From Flavobacteriales bacterium (GTDB taxonomy: Bacteria > Bacteroidota > Bacteroidia > Flavobacteriales_F > PHOS-HE28): a DNA stretch of 64,000 bases. Both the position numbers and the translations under genes were made by a program. Of this stretch, positions 52,418 through 60,592 are shown in pieces; positions within the stretch are counted from its first letter, which is position 1; each line of letters opens with the position of its first letter. The notes under the pieces were generated by a model. The model had not been told where the DNA came from. It saw only the letters and a list, made by a program, of their open reading frames with translations, and did no database searches. Location of the stretch: NCBI GenBank assembly GCA_016788205.1, contig JAEUTA010000017.1:62001-126000 (forward strand). Direction: 5' to 3'.

Positions 52418-53793
52418 ACATGCCCATCCTGATATGCGCTCGCACCATGGGTCTTGCGACCGCACTGTATGTCGCGCGAACGATGGTGGCACAAGCACCG
52501 CTTGAACCTGCGTGGGTCCATACCTGGCCTTTCGGGCAGGATGGACTCCCCTTGATCGCACCCACCGGCAAGGACAACCACGTTACCGTTGATGCCGTGA
52601 CCGGACTGATCCATTGCACCATCAGCGATGAGGAGCTCCTGCTTTCTCCCCGGAACGAATTGCTTTTCAGTTTCGATGCAGAAGGCAACGAGATCACGCC
52701 GCAGTCACCCGTCCTGCTCGGCAAAGCCCAATTCCAACACCTCTACGATCCGCCCTACAACAGGCACGCCACCTTTGCCCCCCAGGTACATGATGGCATC
52801 GTGATAGCCGCACACGCCTACGATCAGGGCGGTATCTGGGCACCCTACATCACCGGCGGTCCTTTGTCCGGAGATCGATGGTCGATGACCACTGATCTGC
52901 CACAGCCCGGCCCCGTGCCTTTTGCCGTCGCCATCGGCGATGGAGGTGCATTGATCCAAGCACATGGGCGCGTGATCGGCGTGGATCCCGGCGGATGGAT
53001 CCAATGGATGCACCGAATCCTTTCTGAGATAAGTGCCATTGCCCTGAGCGATGGCATCGCCTGGATCCTCACCGAGTCAGGTGAAATGAAGCGTTTGCAG
53101 ATGAGCGATGGCACCGTTCTTCCATCGATACAGATGGCCGGTGCTGCGCAGTACCTCGTCGTGCGTGATGAACACTTGTTCCAAGCCAGTGCCGACTTCG
53201 CCGGGAACATCACGGTGATCAAGACCGACCTGCTCGGCAGCGAGGTCTACACTACCACCACCAACGTAGGCGCAATGGGCGAATTGACAGGGTTGGTGGT
53301 GGACCACGCCGGACGGGCCTGGACCAGCTTCACCGTTCAGGACATGGAGAACCTTGCCGTATCGGGAAAGTTGGTCGGTTTCGACCCCACGGGTGACGTT
53401 CTTGATCGTTACACGTATGGGGCCAGCATGAACGGGATCGCCACCGACGGAGAGCGCCTGTTCATCACCGGATGGTCGAATACAGCCACATCCGAGACTT
53501 ACTTGCTCGGCGTGGATGCCGCACTGATCACCTCAATGGACCCTGAACCGGGCATGGACCAAGCGCGTATCTGGCCCCAACCCGCACGTGATGAGTTGAA
53601 CATCCTGCTGCCGCCTGCCGCTACATCCATCATACTGCTCGATGGACCCGGCCGAGCGATCCGCACGTGGTCCATCGCTGCGTTCTCCGAACGTGCAACG
53701 CTGGATCTGTCAAGCATACCGCAGGGAGCCTACCTCATACGCGTGCAGCACAACGGCCGCGCACTAACGCTCCCCATCATCGTACAGCGCTAG
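52414..53793 (+). CDS. Secreted propeller-like protein with T9SS tail
   Basis: Predicted secreted protein of 459 residues resembling its upstream neighbour in repeat style and in shared phrases (AGRAWTSF versus QGRTWIGG, the final GDVLDRYTYGASMNGIATDGERLFITGW versus the neighbour's GTLEGTYTFG and NGRLSWTG). An N-terminal signal peptide (ATALYVARTMVAQ) is followed by the propeller-like region. The last 75 residues form a T9SS type A sorting domain (IWPQPARDELNILLP, DGPGRAIRTW, IPQGAYLIRVQHNGR). Unlike its neighbour it can be handled by the T9SS. It overlaps the upstream gene by 4 bp. The biological role is unknown. Confidence 0.7.
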   Translation: MNMPILICARTMGLATALYVARTMVAQAPLEPAWVHTWPFGQDGLPLIAPTGKDNHVTVDAVTGLIHCTISDEELLLSPRNELLFSFDAEGNEITPQSPVLLGKAQFQHLYDPPYNRHATFAPQVHDGIVIAAHAYDQGGIWAPYITGGPLSGDRWSMTTDLPQPGPVPFAVAIGDGGALIQAHGRVIGVDPGGWIQWMHRILSEISAIALSDGIAWILTESGEMKRLQMSDGTVLPSIQMAGAAQYLVVRDEHLFQASADFAGNITVIKTDLLGSEVYTTTTNVGAMGELTGLVVDHAGRAWTSFTVQDMENLAVSGKLVGFDPTGDVLDRYTYGASMNGIATDGERLFITGWSNTATSETYLLGVDAALITSMDPEPGMDQARIWPQPARDELNILLPPAATSIILLDGPGRAIRTWSIAAFSERATLDLSSIPQGAYLIRVQHNGRALTLPIIVQR

Positions 53794-53839
53794 GGGCCCT
53801 CTTGGGCACGCCTTCCAGCCGGACCGGAATCGGGAGAGA

Positions 53840-54460
53840 CTACAACCGCACCTCCACCACCTTCTTTGTCGCGAAGAACTCTTCGCTGAAGAACTCCTTC
53901 AGCTCGTGCACCTTCACGGCCTGACGCACCGGTAGGATCTCATCCGCGAGCTCGCCGCCTTTGAGGTAGTACATCATGCCTTGCCGGATCGGCACCAGGT
54001 GTTTCGTATCACGGATGAACTCCGGCAGCGTGGTCACCGCGCGGCTCACGATCACGTCGTAGCGCTCCGTATGGTCGGTGCTACGGACCTGTTCCGCCGT
54101 GCAGTTGGTCAAGCCCAGGCCTTCCACCACACCCTTCACCGCGGTGATCTTCTTGCCGATGCCATCGATACCATGGAAGGAGCAGTCGGGGAACAGGACG
54201 GCCAATGGTACCAGCGGGAATCCCCCACCCGTGCCCACATCGATGATGCGCGTGCCTGCTTGGAACGTAACGACCTTGGCGATACCCAACGCGTGCAGGA
54301 TGTGCCGCTCATAGAGGTTCTCCATGTCCTTGCGCGAGATCAGGTTGATGCGCTCGTTCCATTCCGGATAGAGGGTGCCCAACTGCTCGAAGTGCGTGCG
54401 CTGCTGCGCGGTGAGCGAGGGGAAATAACGAAGGAGAAGATCGAGGCCGGGGGAATTCAT
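53840..54460 (-). CDS. rsmG: 16S rRNA (guanine527-N7)-methyltransferase
   Basis: Methylates G527 of 16S rRNA. The 206-residue product has the RsmG N-terminus (LLRYFPSLTAQQRTHFEQLGTLYPEWNERINLIS, cut here to its conserved W-N-x-x-I-N-L-I-S end), SAM motif DVGTGGGFPLVPLA, and IVSRAVTTLPEF. The start at ATG 54460 fits family length; an in-frame ATG at 54484 lies in the CATGTGGA repeat cluster and would add MPTCPHVH. The start codon itself is inside that cluster, so RNA structure there may affect translation. It lies 150 bp downstream of the sigma factor gene on the same strand. Confidence 0.93.
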   Translation of the reverse strand: MNSPGLDLLLRYFPSLTAQQRTHFEQLGTLYPEWNERINLISRKDMENLYERHILHALGIAKVVTFQAGTRIIDVGTGGGFPLVPLAVLFPDCSFHGIDGIGKKITAVKGVVEGLGLTNCTAEQVRSTDHTERYDVIVSRAVTTLPEFIRDTKHLVPIRQGMMYYLKGGELADEILPVRQAVKVHELKEFFSEEFFATKKVVEVRL

Positions 54461-54493
54461 GTGGACATGTGGACATGTGGGCATGTGACCATG
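54458..54493. repeat. CATGTGGA repeat cluster 1, at rsmG start
   Basis: Three copies of a CATGTGG-type octamer and a fourth diverged copy in 36 bp. It covers the rsmG start codon and is the inverted partner of the cluster at 54571-54608. Confidence 0.85.
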
Positions 54494-54570
54494 AATACCT
54501 CCTTGGTGGATGGGGTAAGCCTACTTTCCATGAGGATCGACCGCACACCGAACGTGACGCTCGCGCATTC

Positions 54571-54608
54571 CATGACCACATGGGCACATGTCCACATGGT
54601 CACATGTG
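54571..54608. repeat. CATGTGGA repeat cluster 2, inverted, after sigma gene
   Basis: Copies of the same octamer in reverse orientation, starting 2 bp after the sigma factor stop. Its reverse complement matches cluster 1 at 24 of 28 positions, so a transcript crossing both could form a long stem with a loop of about 77 nt. Confidence 0.85.
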
Positions 54609-54610
54609 AT

Positions 54611-55219
54611 CTAGATATGGTCCTTATGGTTCTCCATCAGGTTCAGCAGGAACTCGCGGGCGCGGAAGAGCTGTGCTTTCACCGTGCCCAAGGGCAGGTC
54701 CAGTTCATCCGCGATCTCCTCGTAGCTGTACTCCTTGTAGTAGCGCAGCTCCACCAGCGTGCGGTAGCGGGGTTTCAGCTTGTCCACCACCTCGCGCATG
54801 ATCAGGTTCTTCTGCTCCTTGATGGCGATCTCCGCAGGGTCCAGGCCCGTGCCTTTCAGTTCGATCGTCATCTCATCGCCATCATCCGTGCCGATGGGGT
54901 TGTCGATGCTGAAGGTCTTCTTCTTTTGTTTGCGGATCCAGTCGATGCAATTGTTCGAAGCGATCTTGAACAGCCAAGTGCTGAACGCGTAGTTCGGCGT
55001 GTACTGCTTCAACCGGTGGAAGGCCTTGCCGAAGGCTTCGATGGTAAGATCCTCCGCATCGTCCTTGTTGTTGATCATCTTCAACAACATGAAATAGATG
55101 GAGTCGCGGTAACGGCTCATCAGTTCGGCGTAGGCCTTCTGATCGCCTTTCTGCACGGCACGTTGTACGAGGATGTAGTCGTAACGTGCCTTCTCGCTGA
55201 GGTTCTCGTTCACTTCCAT
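54611..55219 (-). CDS. ECF-type sigma-70 factor
   Basis: Alternative sigma factor of 202 residues with only regions 2 and 4. Region 2 holds YRDSIYFMLLKMINNKDDAEDLTIEAF and FSTWLFKIASNNCIDWIRKQ. Region 4 contains LVELRYYKEYSYEEIADELDLPLGTVKAQLFRARE, a helix-turn-helix. Between them is an acidic linker. No anti-sigma gene is adjacent, so control may be through its co-transcribed GT2 gene, or elsewhere. The chosen ATG 55219 (MEVNENLSEKARYDY) overlaps the end of the GT2 gene by 10 bp. It belongs to a set well conserved in Flavobacteriia whose target genes I cannot state. Confidence 0.9.
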   Translation of the reverse strand: MEVNENLSEKARYDYILVQRAVQKGDQKAYAELMSRYRDSIYFMLLKMINNKDDAEDLTIEAFGKAFHRLKQYTPNYAFSTWLFKIASNNCIDWIRKQKKKTFSIDNPIGTDDGDEMTIELKGTGLDPAEIAIKEQKNLIMREVVDKLKPRYRTLVELRYYKEYSYEEIADELDLPLGTVKAQLFRAREFLLNLMENHKDHI

Positions 55220-56310
55220 CGTTTGGGCTTGACGAGGATCGTGCTGGTGTACAGCAGGGGATCCAAAAGTAGGAACAGCCATTCTAGGGGTATGGCGAGC
55301 CACACCAATGCACCGGCATGGAGGCGGCGCATGGCGAGCACGGTGATCGGCAACAACACGCACAGCTCCACCGCCAGGCCGATGAGCGCCTCGCGCCACT
55401 GCATGCGCAGCATGAACCACAGCACCAGCAGCCAGAACGCCGTGCGCGCCAGGGGCAGCAACATCAGCAATACCTGGTGGCCCAGGCGGTAGTGCGCCGC
55501 CGTGGTGTAGTGGCGGCGCTTGCGGCGCAGCCACGTGCCCAGGTCGCGCGTGGGCTGCGTGGTCACGAACGAACGCGGATCGGCCACCACGCCGGTGTTC
55601 TTCGCGCGCGCCACTTCGTTGATGAAGAGGTCGTCATCGCCGCTCATCAAGTGGTTGTGCTTCTTCGCGCCCTTGGCATTGAAGAACAGCTCGCCGGTGT
55701 AGCCCAGGTTGCGCCCCACGCCCATGTAAGGGAAACCCGCCTGCGCGAAGGCCATGTACTGCATCGCCTTCATGGTACCGTCATAACGCTCCAGCACGTT
55801 GGCCACGCCCGGCTGGTAGGCGTAGGGGCTGTGGCCGATCACGATCTGTTTCCCCTTGGCGAAACCCGCGGCCATGGTGCTGAGCCAGTCGTTGCCGGCC
55901 GGCAGGCAGTCCGCATCGGTGAGCAGCACGTGCGGGTACTTCGCGGCGCGAACCCCGACTCCCAACGCGAGCTTCTTGCCGTAGTTGAACTTCTCGTCCG
56001 CCTGGATGTTCACCGGACGCAGGCGTGGCTGGTGCGGCTTCATCCACTGCAGCACCTCCCAGGTATCGTCCTCGCTGCGGTCGTTCACCACCACCACCTC
56101 GAACTCCTTGTGGTCCTGCTCCATCAACAGCGGGATCAACCGCTCCAGGCGACGCGCCTCACTGCGGGCGCAGATCACCACGCTCACCGGCAGGTCACGG
56201 TCCGGCTGCACCTCGGGTTTGCGGAACGCCAGCCGGGCGAACATCACCACGTGGAAGAAGAGCAGCACGACCAGCGCGCCCACCATCACAGAGAATTCAA
56301 CGGACCACAT
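55210..56310 (-). CDS. Family 2 glycosyltransferase, membrane-bound
   Basis: Processive-type GT2 of 366 residues. An N-terminal membrane helix (VGALVVLLFFHVVMFARLAF) leads to the GT-A domain: VSVVICARSEARRLE, VVVNDRSEDDT, the metal-binding LLTDADCLPAG, and SGDDDLFIN downstream. The C-terminus has three more hydrophobic helices. It should add a sugar to a lipid or polysaccharide precursor at the inner membrane; donor and acceptor are unknown. ATG 56310 begins MWSVEFSV, right at the first helix. It is the first gene of the GT2-sigma-rsmG run and has a -7 element at 56344 and a 5' hairpin at 56325. Confidence 0.88.
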   Translation of the reverse strand: MWSVEFSVMVGALVVLLFFHVVMFARLAFRKPEVQPDRDLPVSVVICARSEARRLERLIPLLMEQDHKEFEVVVVNDRSEDDTWEVLQWMKPHQPRLRPVNIQADEKFNYGKKLALGVGVRAAKYPHVLLTDADCLPAGNDWLSTMAAGFAKGKQIVIGHSPYAYQPGVANVLERYDGTMKAMQYMAFAQAGFPYMGVGRNLGYTGELFFNAKGAKKHNHLMSGDDDLFINEVARAKNTGVVADPRSFVTTQPTRDLGTWLRRKRRHYTTAAHYRLGHQVLLMLLPLARTAFWLLVLWFMLRMQWREALIGLAVELCVLLPITVLAMRRLHAGALVWLAIPLEWLFLLLDPLLYTSTILVKPKRWK

Positions 56311-56324
56311 GCGAACAGACCACA

Positions 56325-56343
56325 CCCTCGTGCGGTACGAGGG
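56325..56343 (-). promoter_or_regulatory. 5' inverted repeat between -7 box and GT2 start
   Basis: Perfect 7-bp arms CCCTCGT and ACGAGGG with a 5-nt loop, directly downstream of the -7 box. It would form a hairpin at the very 5' end of the mRNA or serve as an operator. Confidence 0.4.
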
Positions 56344-56351
56344 CGAAACTA
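56344..56351 (-). promoter_or_regulatory. -7 promoter element for GT2-sigma operon
   Basis: Minus-strand TAGTTTCG, followed by CC, ends 33 bp before the GT2 ATG at 56310. Matches TAnnTTYG. Confidence 0.5.
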
Positions 56352-56460
56352 CCCGGACGCCTTCTGCCCTTCCTTGTCCGCCACCGCCAGTTATGAACAC
56401 CACGAGCGGGGTGGAACGCACGAGCGGGCGCGCGGTCATCGCCACCGCTCACCGGACCCC

Positions 56461-56805
56461 TCAATTCGTCCATACCGCATACCCCTTGCGCCGCAGTTCC
56501 AGCGCCAACCCACGCTCCACTTCCAACGCTTCGGCCCGGGAGAGCGGACCGATGTGCTGGTACAGGCTGGGCCGCAGGTAACGGCCGTACTTGCGCACGA
56601 TGTCACTGCTCAGCTTGTGCCCCTTGGCGCTGCGGGCACCCGTCTTGTGCTGCTGCAACCGCTCTTTCGGGTCCTTGCTCGTCTGCCCCACGTACAGGCA
56701 CTCCAGCACCCCGTTGTACTGCGGGTTGGCCTCGCGGAAGCGGCGGTCCTCCGTGTAGACCTTGCGGGCCAGTTCGACCACGTAAACGGTGTGGATGGTG
56801 GGCAT
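56461..56805 (-). CDS. GIY-YIG-like small protein
   Basis: Cytoplasmic protein of 114 residues with the layout of small GIY-YIG-fold proteins: VYVVEL as the first strand (GIY position), YVGQTSKDPKERLQQHKTG carrying the YIG-equivalent and conserved Arg, and EALEVERGLALELRRKGYAVW holding the conserved Glu. The family includes nucleases such as UvrC and SLX1, but single-domain bacterial members are mostly uncharacterised. I use ATG 56805 (MPTIHTVYV) rather than 56850. It is 150 bp from the GT2 operon and 117 bp from the divergent SDR gene. It is near the photolyase island, but no repair role is shown. Confidence 0.75.
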   Translation of the reverse strand: MPTIHTVYVVELARKVYTEDRRFREANPQYNGVLECLYVGQTSKDPKERLQQHKTGARSAKGHKLSSDIVRKYGRYLRPSLYQHIGPLSRAEALEVERGLALELRRKGYAVWTN

Positions 56806-56922
56806 GGGCGATACGCCCCGAAGATCCTCGCGCGGCACCCGGGAGCACAACGCCCCACACGCTTCCTTATCAACAGTGCGGCGTGCGCCCGAACAACCGC
56901 GGCGAACGGACTGTTACACCAC

Positions 56923-57606
56923 GTGACCGCTCCCCTCCTCCTCATCGGTGCCTCCAGCGGCATCGGACAGGCCATCGCGCATCGTTCGCAAGCCCAGGGT
57001 ATCCCCTTCATCACCGCTGGCCGTCGCGCAACGTCCTTCGGTGTTCCGCACATCACCTACGACGCCAGCACCGGCCCACTGCCGCAGGAACAACTGCCTG
57101 CCGAATTGGGCGGCCTGGTCTACTGTCCGGGCAGTATCGACCTCAAGCCCCTGCGCTCCACCCGGGCCGATGACCTGCGCACGGCCTTCGAGCTTAACGC
57201 CGTGGGCGCCTTCCTCGCGGTGCAGGCCTGTGCCGAACGGCTGAAGAAAGTGCCCGGTAGTGGCATCGTCCTCTTCAGCACCGTGGCCGTCGCACGCGGC
57301 ATGGCCTTCCACACCACCGTGGCCGCGGCGAAGGGAGCGGTGGAAGGCCTCACCCGCTCCCTCGCTGCCGAACTGGCACCGCACGTCCGCGTCAACTGCA
57401 TCGCCCCCAGCCTCACACGCACACCCCTTGCCGAGAAGCTGCTGAGCACGCCCGAACGCGAAGCCGCGGGTGCCGACCGGCATCCACTGAAGCGCGTGGG
57501 CGAAGCGGCCGAGGTCGCTGCCATGGCCACCTTCCTGCTCAGCGACGAGGCACGCTGGATCACCGGGCAGGTGCTGGCCGTGGACGGTGGACTGAGCACG
57601 TTGTGA
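56923..57606 (+). CDS. SDR-family protein lacking the catalytic tyrosine
   Basis: Short-chain dehydrogenase/reductase of 227 residues beginning at a GTG. The NAD(P) motif GASSGIG is at residues 9-15, the NAG-like region is LVYCPGS, the catalytic Ser sits in [10 protein letters not shown], and the usual YxxxK reads VAAAK in [15 protein letters not shown], so the general-base tyrosine is Val. The C-terminus ends [11 protein letters not shown] like ordinary SDRs. It may have a changed or lost activity, or use another base. The DUF2256 gene starts 1 bp after its stop, then two photolyase-family genes follow with overlaps, so it belongs to the light-response island. Confidence 0.85.
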   Translation: MTAPLLLIGASSGIGQAIAHRSQAQGIPFITAGRRATSFGVPHITYDASTGPLPQEQLPAELGGLVYCPGSIDLKPLRSTRADDLRTAFELNAVGAFLAVQACAERLKKVPGSGIVLFSTVAVARGMAFHTTVAAAKGAVEGLTRSLAAELAPHVRVNCIAPSLTRTPLAEKLLSTPEREAAGADRHPLKRVGEAAEVAAMATFLLSDEARWITGQVLAVDGGLSTL

Positions 57607-57607
57607 C

Positions 57608-57760
57608 ATGCCGCGACACCGCAGACCGAGCGACCGGCCCGAGAAGGTGTGCGCCACCTGCGGCCGTCCCTTCCAGTGGCGCAAGAAATGGGAGAAGGTG
57701 TGGAACGACGTGAAGTACTGCAGCGACCGATGCCGGAGCGACAAGAGCAAGCCCGCGTAG
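57608..57760 (+). CDS. DUF2256 zinc-ribbon-like small protein
   Basis: A 50-residue protein, not recognised in longer reading frames but clear on inspection. It has the DUF2256 pattern: [15 protein letters not shown], then [11 protein letters not shown], with four cysteines spaced as a small zinc ribbon (C15, C18, C38, C42) and a highly basic composition. Its ATG follows the SDR stop by 1 bp, and its TAG overlaps the GTG start of the next gene. I know this family mainly as a neighbour of iron-sulphur cryptochromes and photolyases, the exact context here. No biochemical role is established. Confidence 0.9.
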   Translation: MPRHRRPSDRPEKVCATCGRPFQWRKKWEKVWNDVKYCSDRCRSDKSKPA

Positions 57761-59301
57761 TGCGACTGGTCCTCGGTGACCAGCTGAACCACGCGCACGG
57801 ATGGTGGCGACAGGTACGGCCCGATGTGTTGTACGTGCTGATGGAGGTGCGCCAGGAAACGGACTACGCCTGGCACCACATCCAGAAGGTGCTCGGCTTC
57901 TTCGGTGCCATGCGGCGCTTCGCGGAGCACTTGCGCCACCAGGGCCATCGCGTGCGCTACCTCACCTTGGACGACCCCGCCAACCAACACGACATGCCAG
58001 CGAACCTGGCCAGCATCCTCGCTGCCACGGGTGCCGAAGAGTTCGGCTATCAGTTGCCCGATGAGTGGCGGCTCGATGCGCAATTGAAGGCCTTCGCCGC
58101 GCACTGCGGCGTCAAGACCCACGTTGCCGATACGGAGCACTTCCTCACCACGCGCGAAGAGCTCGGCACCCTCTTCAAGGGCAAGAAGCAGTACCTGATG
58201 GAGCGCTTCTACCGGGTGATGCGCGAACGCACCGGCCTGCTCATGCACGGCGATCAGCCCCAAGGCGGTCAATGGAACTTCGACCACGACAACCGCCAGC
58301 GACCACCGAAAGGCCACGTGCCGCCGCCACTGTTCTTCGACCACGACCTGCGCACCGTGGAGGTGATGGTGCGTACGGCCGGTGTCCACACCATCGGCGC
58401 CGTGGATGCCGCGCACTTCCCGTGGCCGCTGGACCGCGAAGAGAGCCTGCTGCTCCTGCAACACTTCTGCGACCATCTCCTGTTCCGTTTCGGCACGTAT
58501 CAGGATGCCATGAGCCCGCAGCACTGGGCCATGTACCACGCCCGCCTCAGCTTCAGCATGAACGTGAAGCTGCTCTCCCCGCTGGAGGTCTGCGAAGCGG
58601 CGGTAACGGCCCATCAGCGCCACCCGCAGCACATCACGCTGGCGCAGGTGGAAGGGTTCGTGCGCCAGATCATCGGTTGGCGCGAGTACATGCGCGGCGT
58701 CTACTGGGCGCAGATGCCCACGTTCGCACAACGCAACTTCCTGGCGAACCAACGTGCGTTGCCGGCCTGGTACTGGACCGGCCGCACCCGTATGGCATGC
58801 CTGCGCGATGCGATCAACGGCAGCCTCACCAACAGCTACGCGCACCACATCCAACGGCTCATGGTCACCGGCAACTTCGCGCTCCTCGCCGGTGTGCATC
58901 CGGATGAAGTGGACCGCTGGTACCTGGGCATCTACATCGACGCCATCGAATGGGTGGAGATCACCAACACCCGTGGCATGAGCCAGTTCGCGGACGGTGG
59001 CCTCGTGGGCACCAAGCCGTACGTGAGCAGTGGCGCCTACATCAACAAGATGAGCCACCACTGCGGCACCTGCTACTACGACGTGAAGGACCGCACCGGA
59101 CCGAAGGCATGCCCGTTCAACGCCTTGTACTGGCACTTCCTCGCACGCGACCGCGAACGCCTGCTGAGCGATGATGCACGCCCCGGTATGCTCGTGCGCA
59201 TGGGCATGGCCTATCGCACCTGGGATAAGATGCCCGCCGCCACGCGACAGGCGCTGCTGGACAAAGGCGATGCATTGCTCGCTCAGCTGGACGCACTATG
59301 A
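57760..59301 (+). CDS. Iron-sulphur photolyase-related protein (FeS-BCP)
   Basis: Cryptochrome/photolyase of the FeS-BCP (PhrB-like, (6-4) photolyase-related) class, 513 residues. The GTG at 57760 overlaps the DUF2256 stop by one base; reading begins RLVLGDQLNHAH, typical of the family. An N-terminal Rossmann-like domain, then the FAD-binding helical domain with RQIIGWREYMRGVYW and GNFALLAGVHPDEVDRWY, are clear. Four candidate iron-sulphur cysteines are in MACLRDA and HHCGTCYYDVKDRTGPKAC. It should repair or sense UV damage with flavin and light. The DASH gene starts with a 4-bp overlap after it. Confidence 0.92.
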   Translation: MRLVLGDQLNHAHGWWRQVRPDVLYVLMEVRQETDYAWHHIQKVLGFFGAMRRFAEHLRHQGHRVRYLTLDDPANQHDMPANLASILAATGAEEFGYQLPDEWRLDAQLKAFAAHCGVKTHVADTEHFLTTREELGTLFKGKKQYLMERFYRVMRERTGLLMHGDQPQGGQWNFDHDNRQRPPKGHVPPPLFFDHDLRTVEVMVRTAGVHTIGAVDAAHFPWPLDREESLLLLQHFCDHLLFRFGTYQDAMSPQHWAMYHARLSFSMNVKLLSPLEVCEAAVTAHQRHPQHITLAQVEGFVRQIIGWREYMRGVYWAQMPTFAQRNFLANQRALPAWYWTGRTRMACLRDAINGSLTNSYAHHIQRLMVTGNFALLAGVHPDEVDRWYLGIYIDAIEWVEITNTRGMSQFADGGLVGTKPYVSSGAYINKMSHHCGTCYYDVKDRTGPKACPFNALYWHFLARDRERLLSDDARPGMLVRMGMAYRTWDKMPAATRQALLDKGDALLAQLDAL

Positions 59302-60566
59302 AACGTTCCATCCTCTGGTTCCGCAACGATCAACGCCTGGCCGACAACGCCGCGCTCGCCGCCGCGCTGGCAACAAGCCAGGAGGTGCTGCCCGTCCTGA
59401 TCATGGAGCCGCGACAAGCGGCTGCGTCGCCCTACGGGTTCTCCAGGCTCGGCGATCGCCGAGCGCAGTTCTGTCACGAAGGCCATGTGGACCTGGATGC
59501 TCGGCTGCGTGCAACGGGCAGCGCGCTGCTCGTGCGCCGTGGCGACCCGGCCTCCATCTTGCAGGAACTGGCCAGCCGCTGGGGAACGCGCACCGTGCAC
59601 GCGCAGCGCCTTTTCGCGTGGGAAGAACAGCAGCAACAACAGGCGGTGGCCGCGGTGGTCGACCTCCGGTTGAACGAGGCGAACACCCTCTTGCACGCGG
59701 ACGACCTGCCCTTTTCCCTGGAGCGACTCCCGCACGTGTTCACTGCGTTCCGCAAGACCGTGGAAAAAGACTTCACCGTGCGCCACGCGATCCCCGAACC
59801 TGCGCATATCCCCACTCCGCAGGACTGGGTGGATGCCGCGCGCAGCGACGACAGCGCCCTATACACGCCCGCTCCTTCGGACCCGCGTGCGGTGTTGCGC
59901 TTCACCGGCGGAAGCAGCGCCGCCCAGGAACGGATGGCCCACTACTTCGGCGAAGCGGAGCACCTGGGGCGATACAAGGAGACGCGCAACGGACTGCTCG
60001 GCGCGGACTACAGCAGCAAGCTGAGCCCCTGGCTGGCCACCGGTGCCGTGAGCGCACGCGAGGTGTACCACGCGGTGAAGCACTATGAACAGCAGCACGG
60101 TGCCAACGAGAGCACCTACTGGCTCATCTTCGAACTGCTCTGGCGCGACTTCTTCCAGTTCAGCGCTGCGCAGCATGGCCGACGCATCTTCCTGCGTAAC
60201 GGCCTTACCGGCAAGTCCATCACCGCCACCACCGATGCACGACGCTTCGCCGCGTGGTGCGAGGGACGCACAGGGCAACCCTTCATCGATGCCAACCTGC
60301 GCGAGCTGCTGCACACGGGTTGGATGAGCAACCGCGGCCGCCAGAACGTGGCGAGCTACCTCGTACACGACCTCGGACTCGATTGGCGCATGGGCGCAAG
60401 CTGGTTCGAACGCATGCTCCTGGACTACGACCCGTGCAGCAACTGGGGCAACTGGCAATACGTGGCCGGTGTCGGTCACGACCCCCGCGTGGGCCGACGC
60501 TTCGACCCGGTAAGACAAGCAGCGATGTACGATGCCGACGGCGCGTTCGTGAAGCTGTGGACTTGA
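59298..60566 (+). CDS. DASH-type cryptochrome/photolyase
   Basis: Flavoprotein of 422 residues resembling cry-DASH. The N-terminal photolyase domain starts SILWFRNDQRLADN. The C-terminal FAD domain has YKETRNGLLGADYSSKLSPWLATGAVS, LLWRDFFQF, GWMSNRGRQNVASYL and WFERMLLDYDPCSNWGNWQYVAG. The last is a strong DASH/photolyase signature including the Asn-Trp region. DASH proteins repair cyclobutane dimers in single-stranded DNA or loops and may sense blue light. It overlaps the FeS-BCP gene by 4 bp (ATGA), so both flavoproteins are likely made together. Confidence 0.94.
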   Translation: MKRSILWFRNDQRLADNAALAAALATSQEVLPVLIMEPRQAAASPYGFSRLGDRRAQFCHEGHVDLDARLRATGSALLVRRGDPASILQELASRWGTRTVHAQRLFAWEEQQQQQAVAAVVDLRLNEANTLLHADDLPFSLERLPHVFTAFRKTVEKDFTVRHAIPEPAHIPTPQDWVDAARSDDSALYTPAPSDPRAVLRFTGGSSAAQERMAHYFGEAEHLGRYKETRNGLLGADYSSKLSPWLATGAVSAREVYHAVKHYEQQHGANESTYWLIFELLWRDFFQFSAAQHGRRIFLRNGLTGKSITATTDARRFAAWCEGRTGQPFIDANLRELLHTGWMSNRGRQNVASYLVHDLGLDWRMGASWFERMLLDYDPCSNWGNWQYVAGVGHDPRVGRRFDPVRQAAMYDADGAFVKLWT

Positions 60567-60592
60567 ACGGAGTGCGGTGATACCTTCACCCC

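Noticed and set aside
53981..55492. A 503-codon plus-strand frame opposite rsmG, the repeats and the sigma factor gene
   Set aside because: Antisense to three well-supported features; no domain seen.
55318..56922. Long upstream extension in frame with the SDR gene
   Set aside because: The SDR fold starts at the GTG at 56923; the extension is antisense to the GT2 and GIY-YIG genes and rich in Arg/His/Gln.
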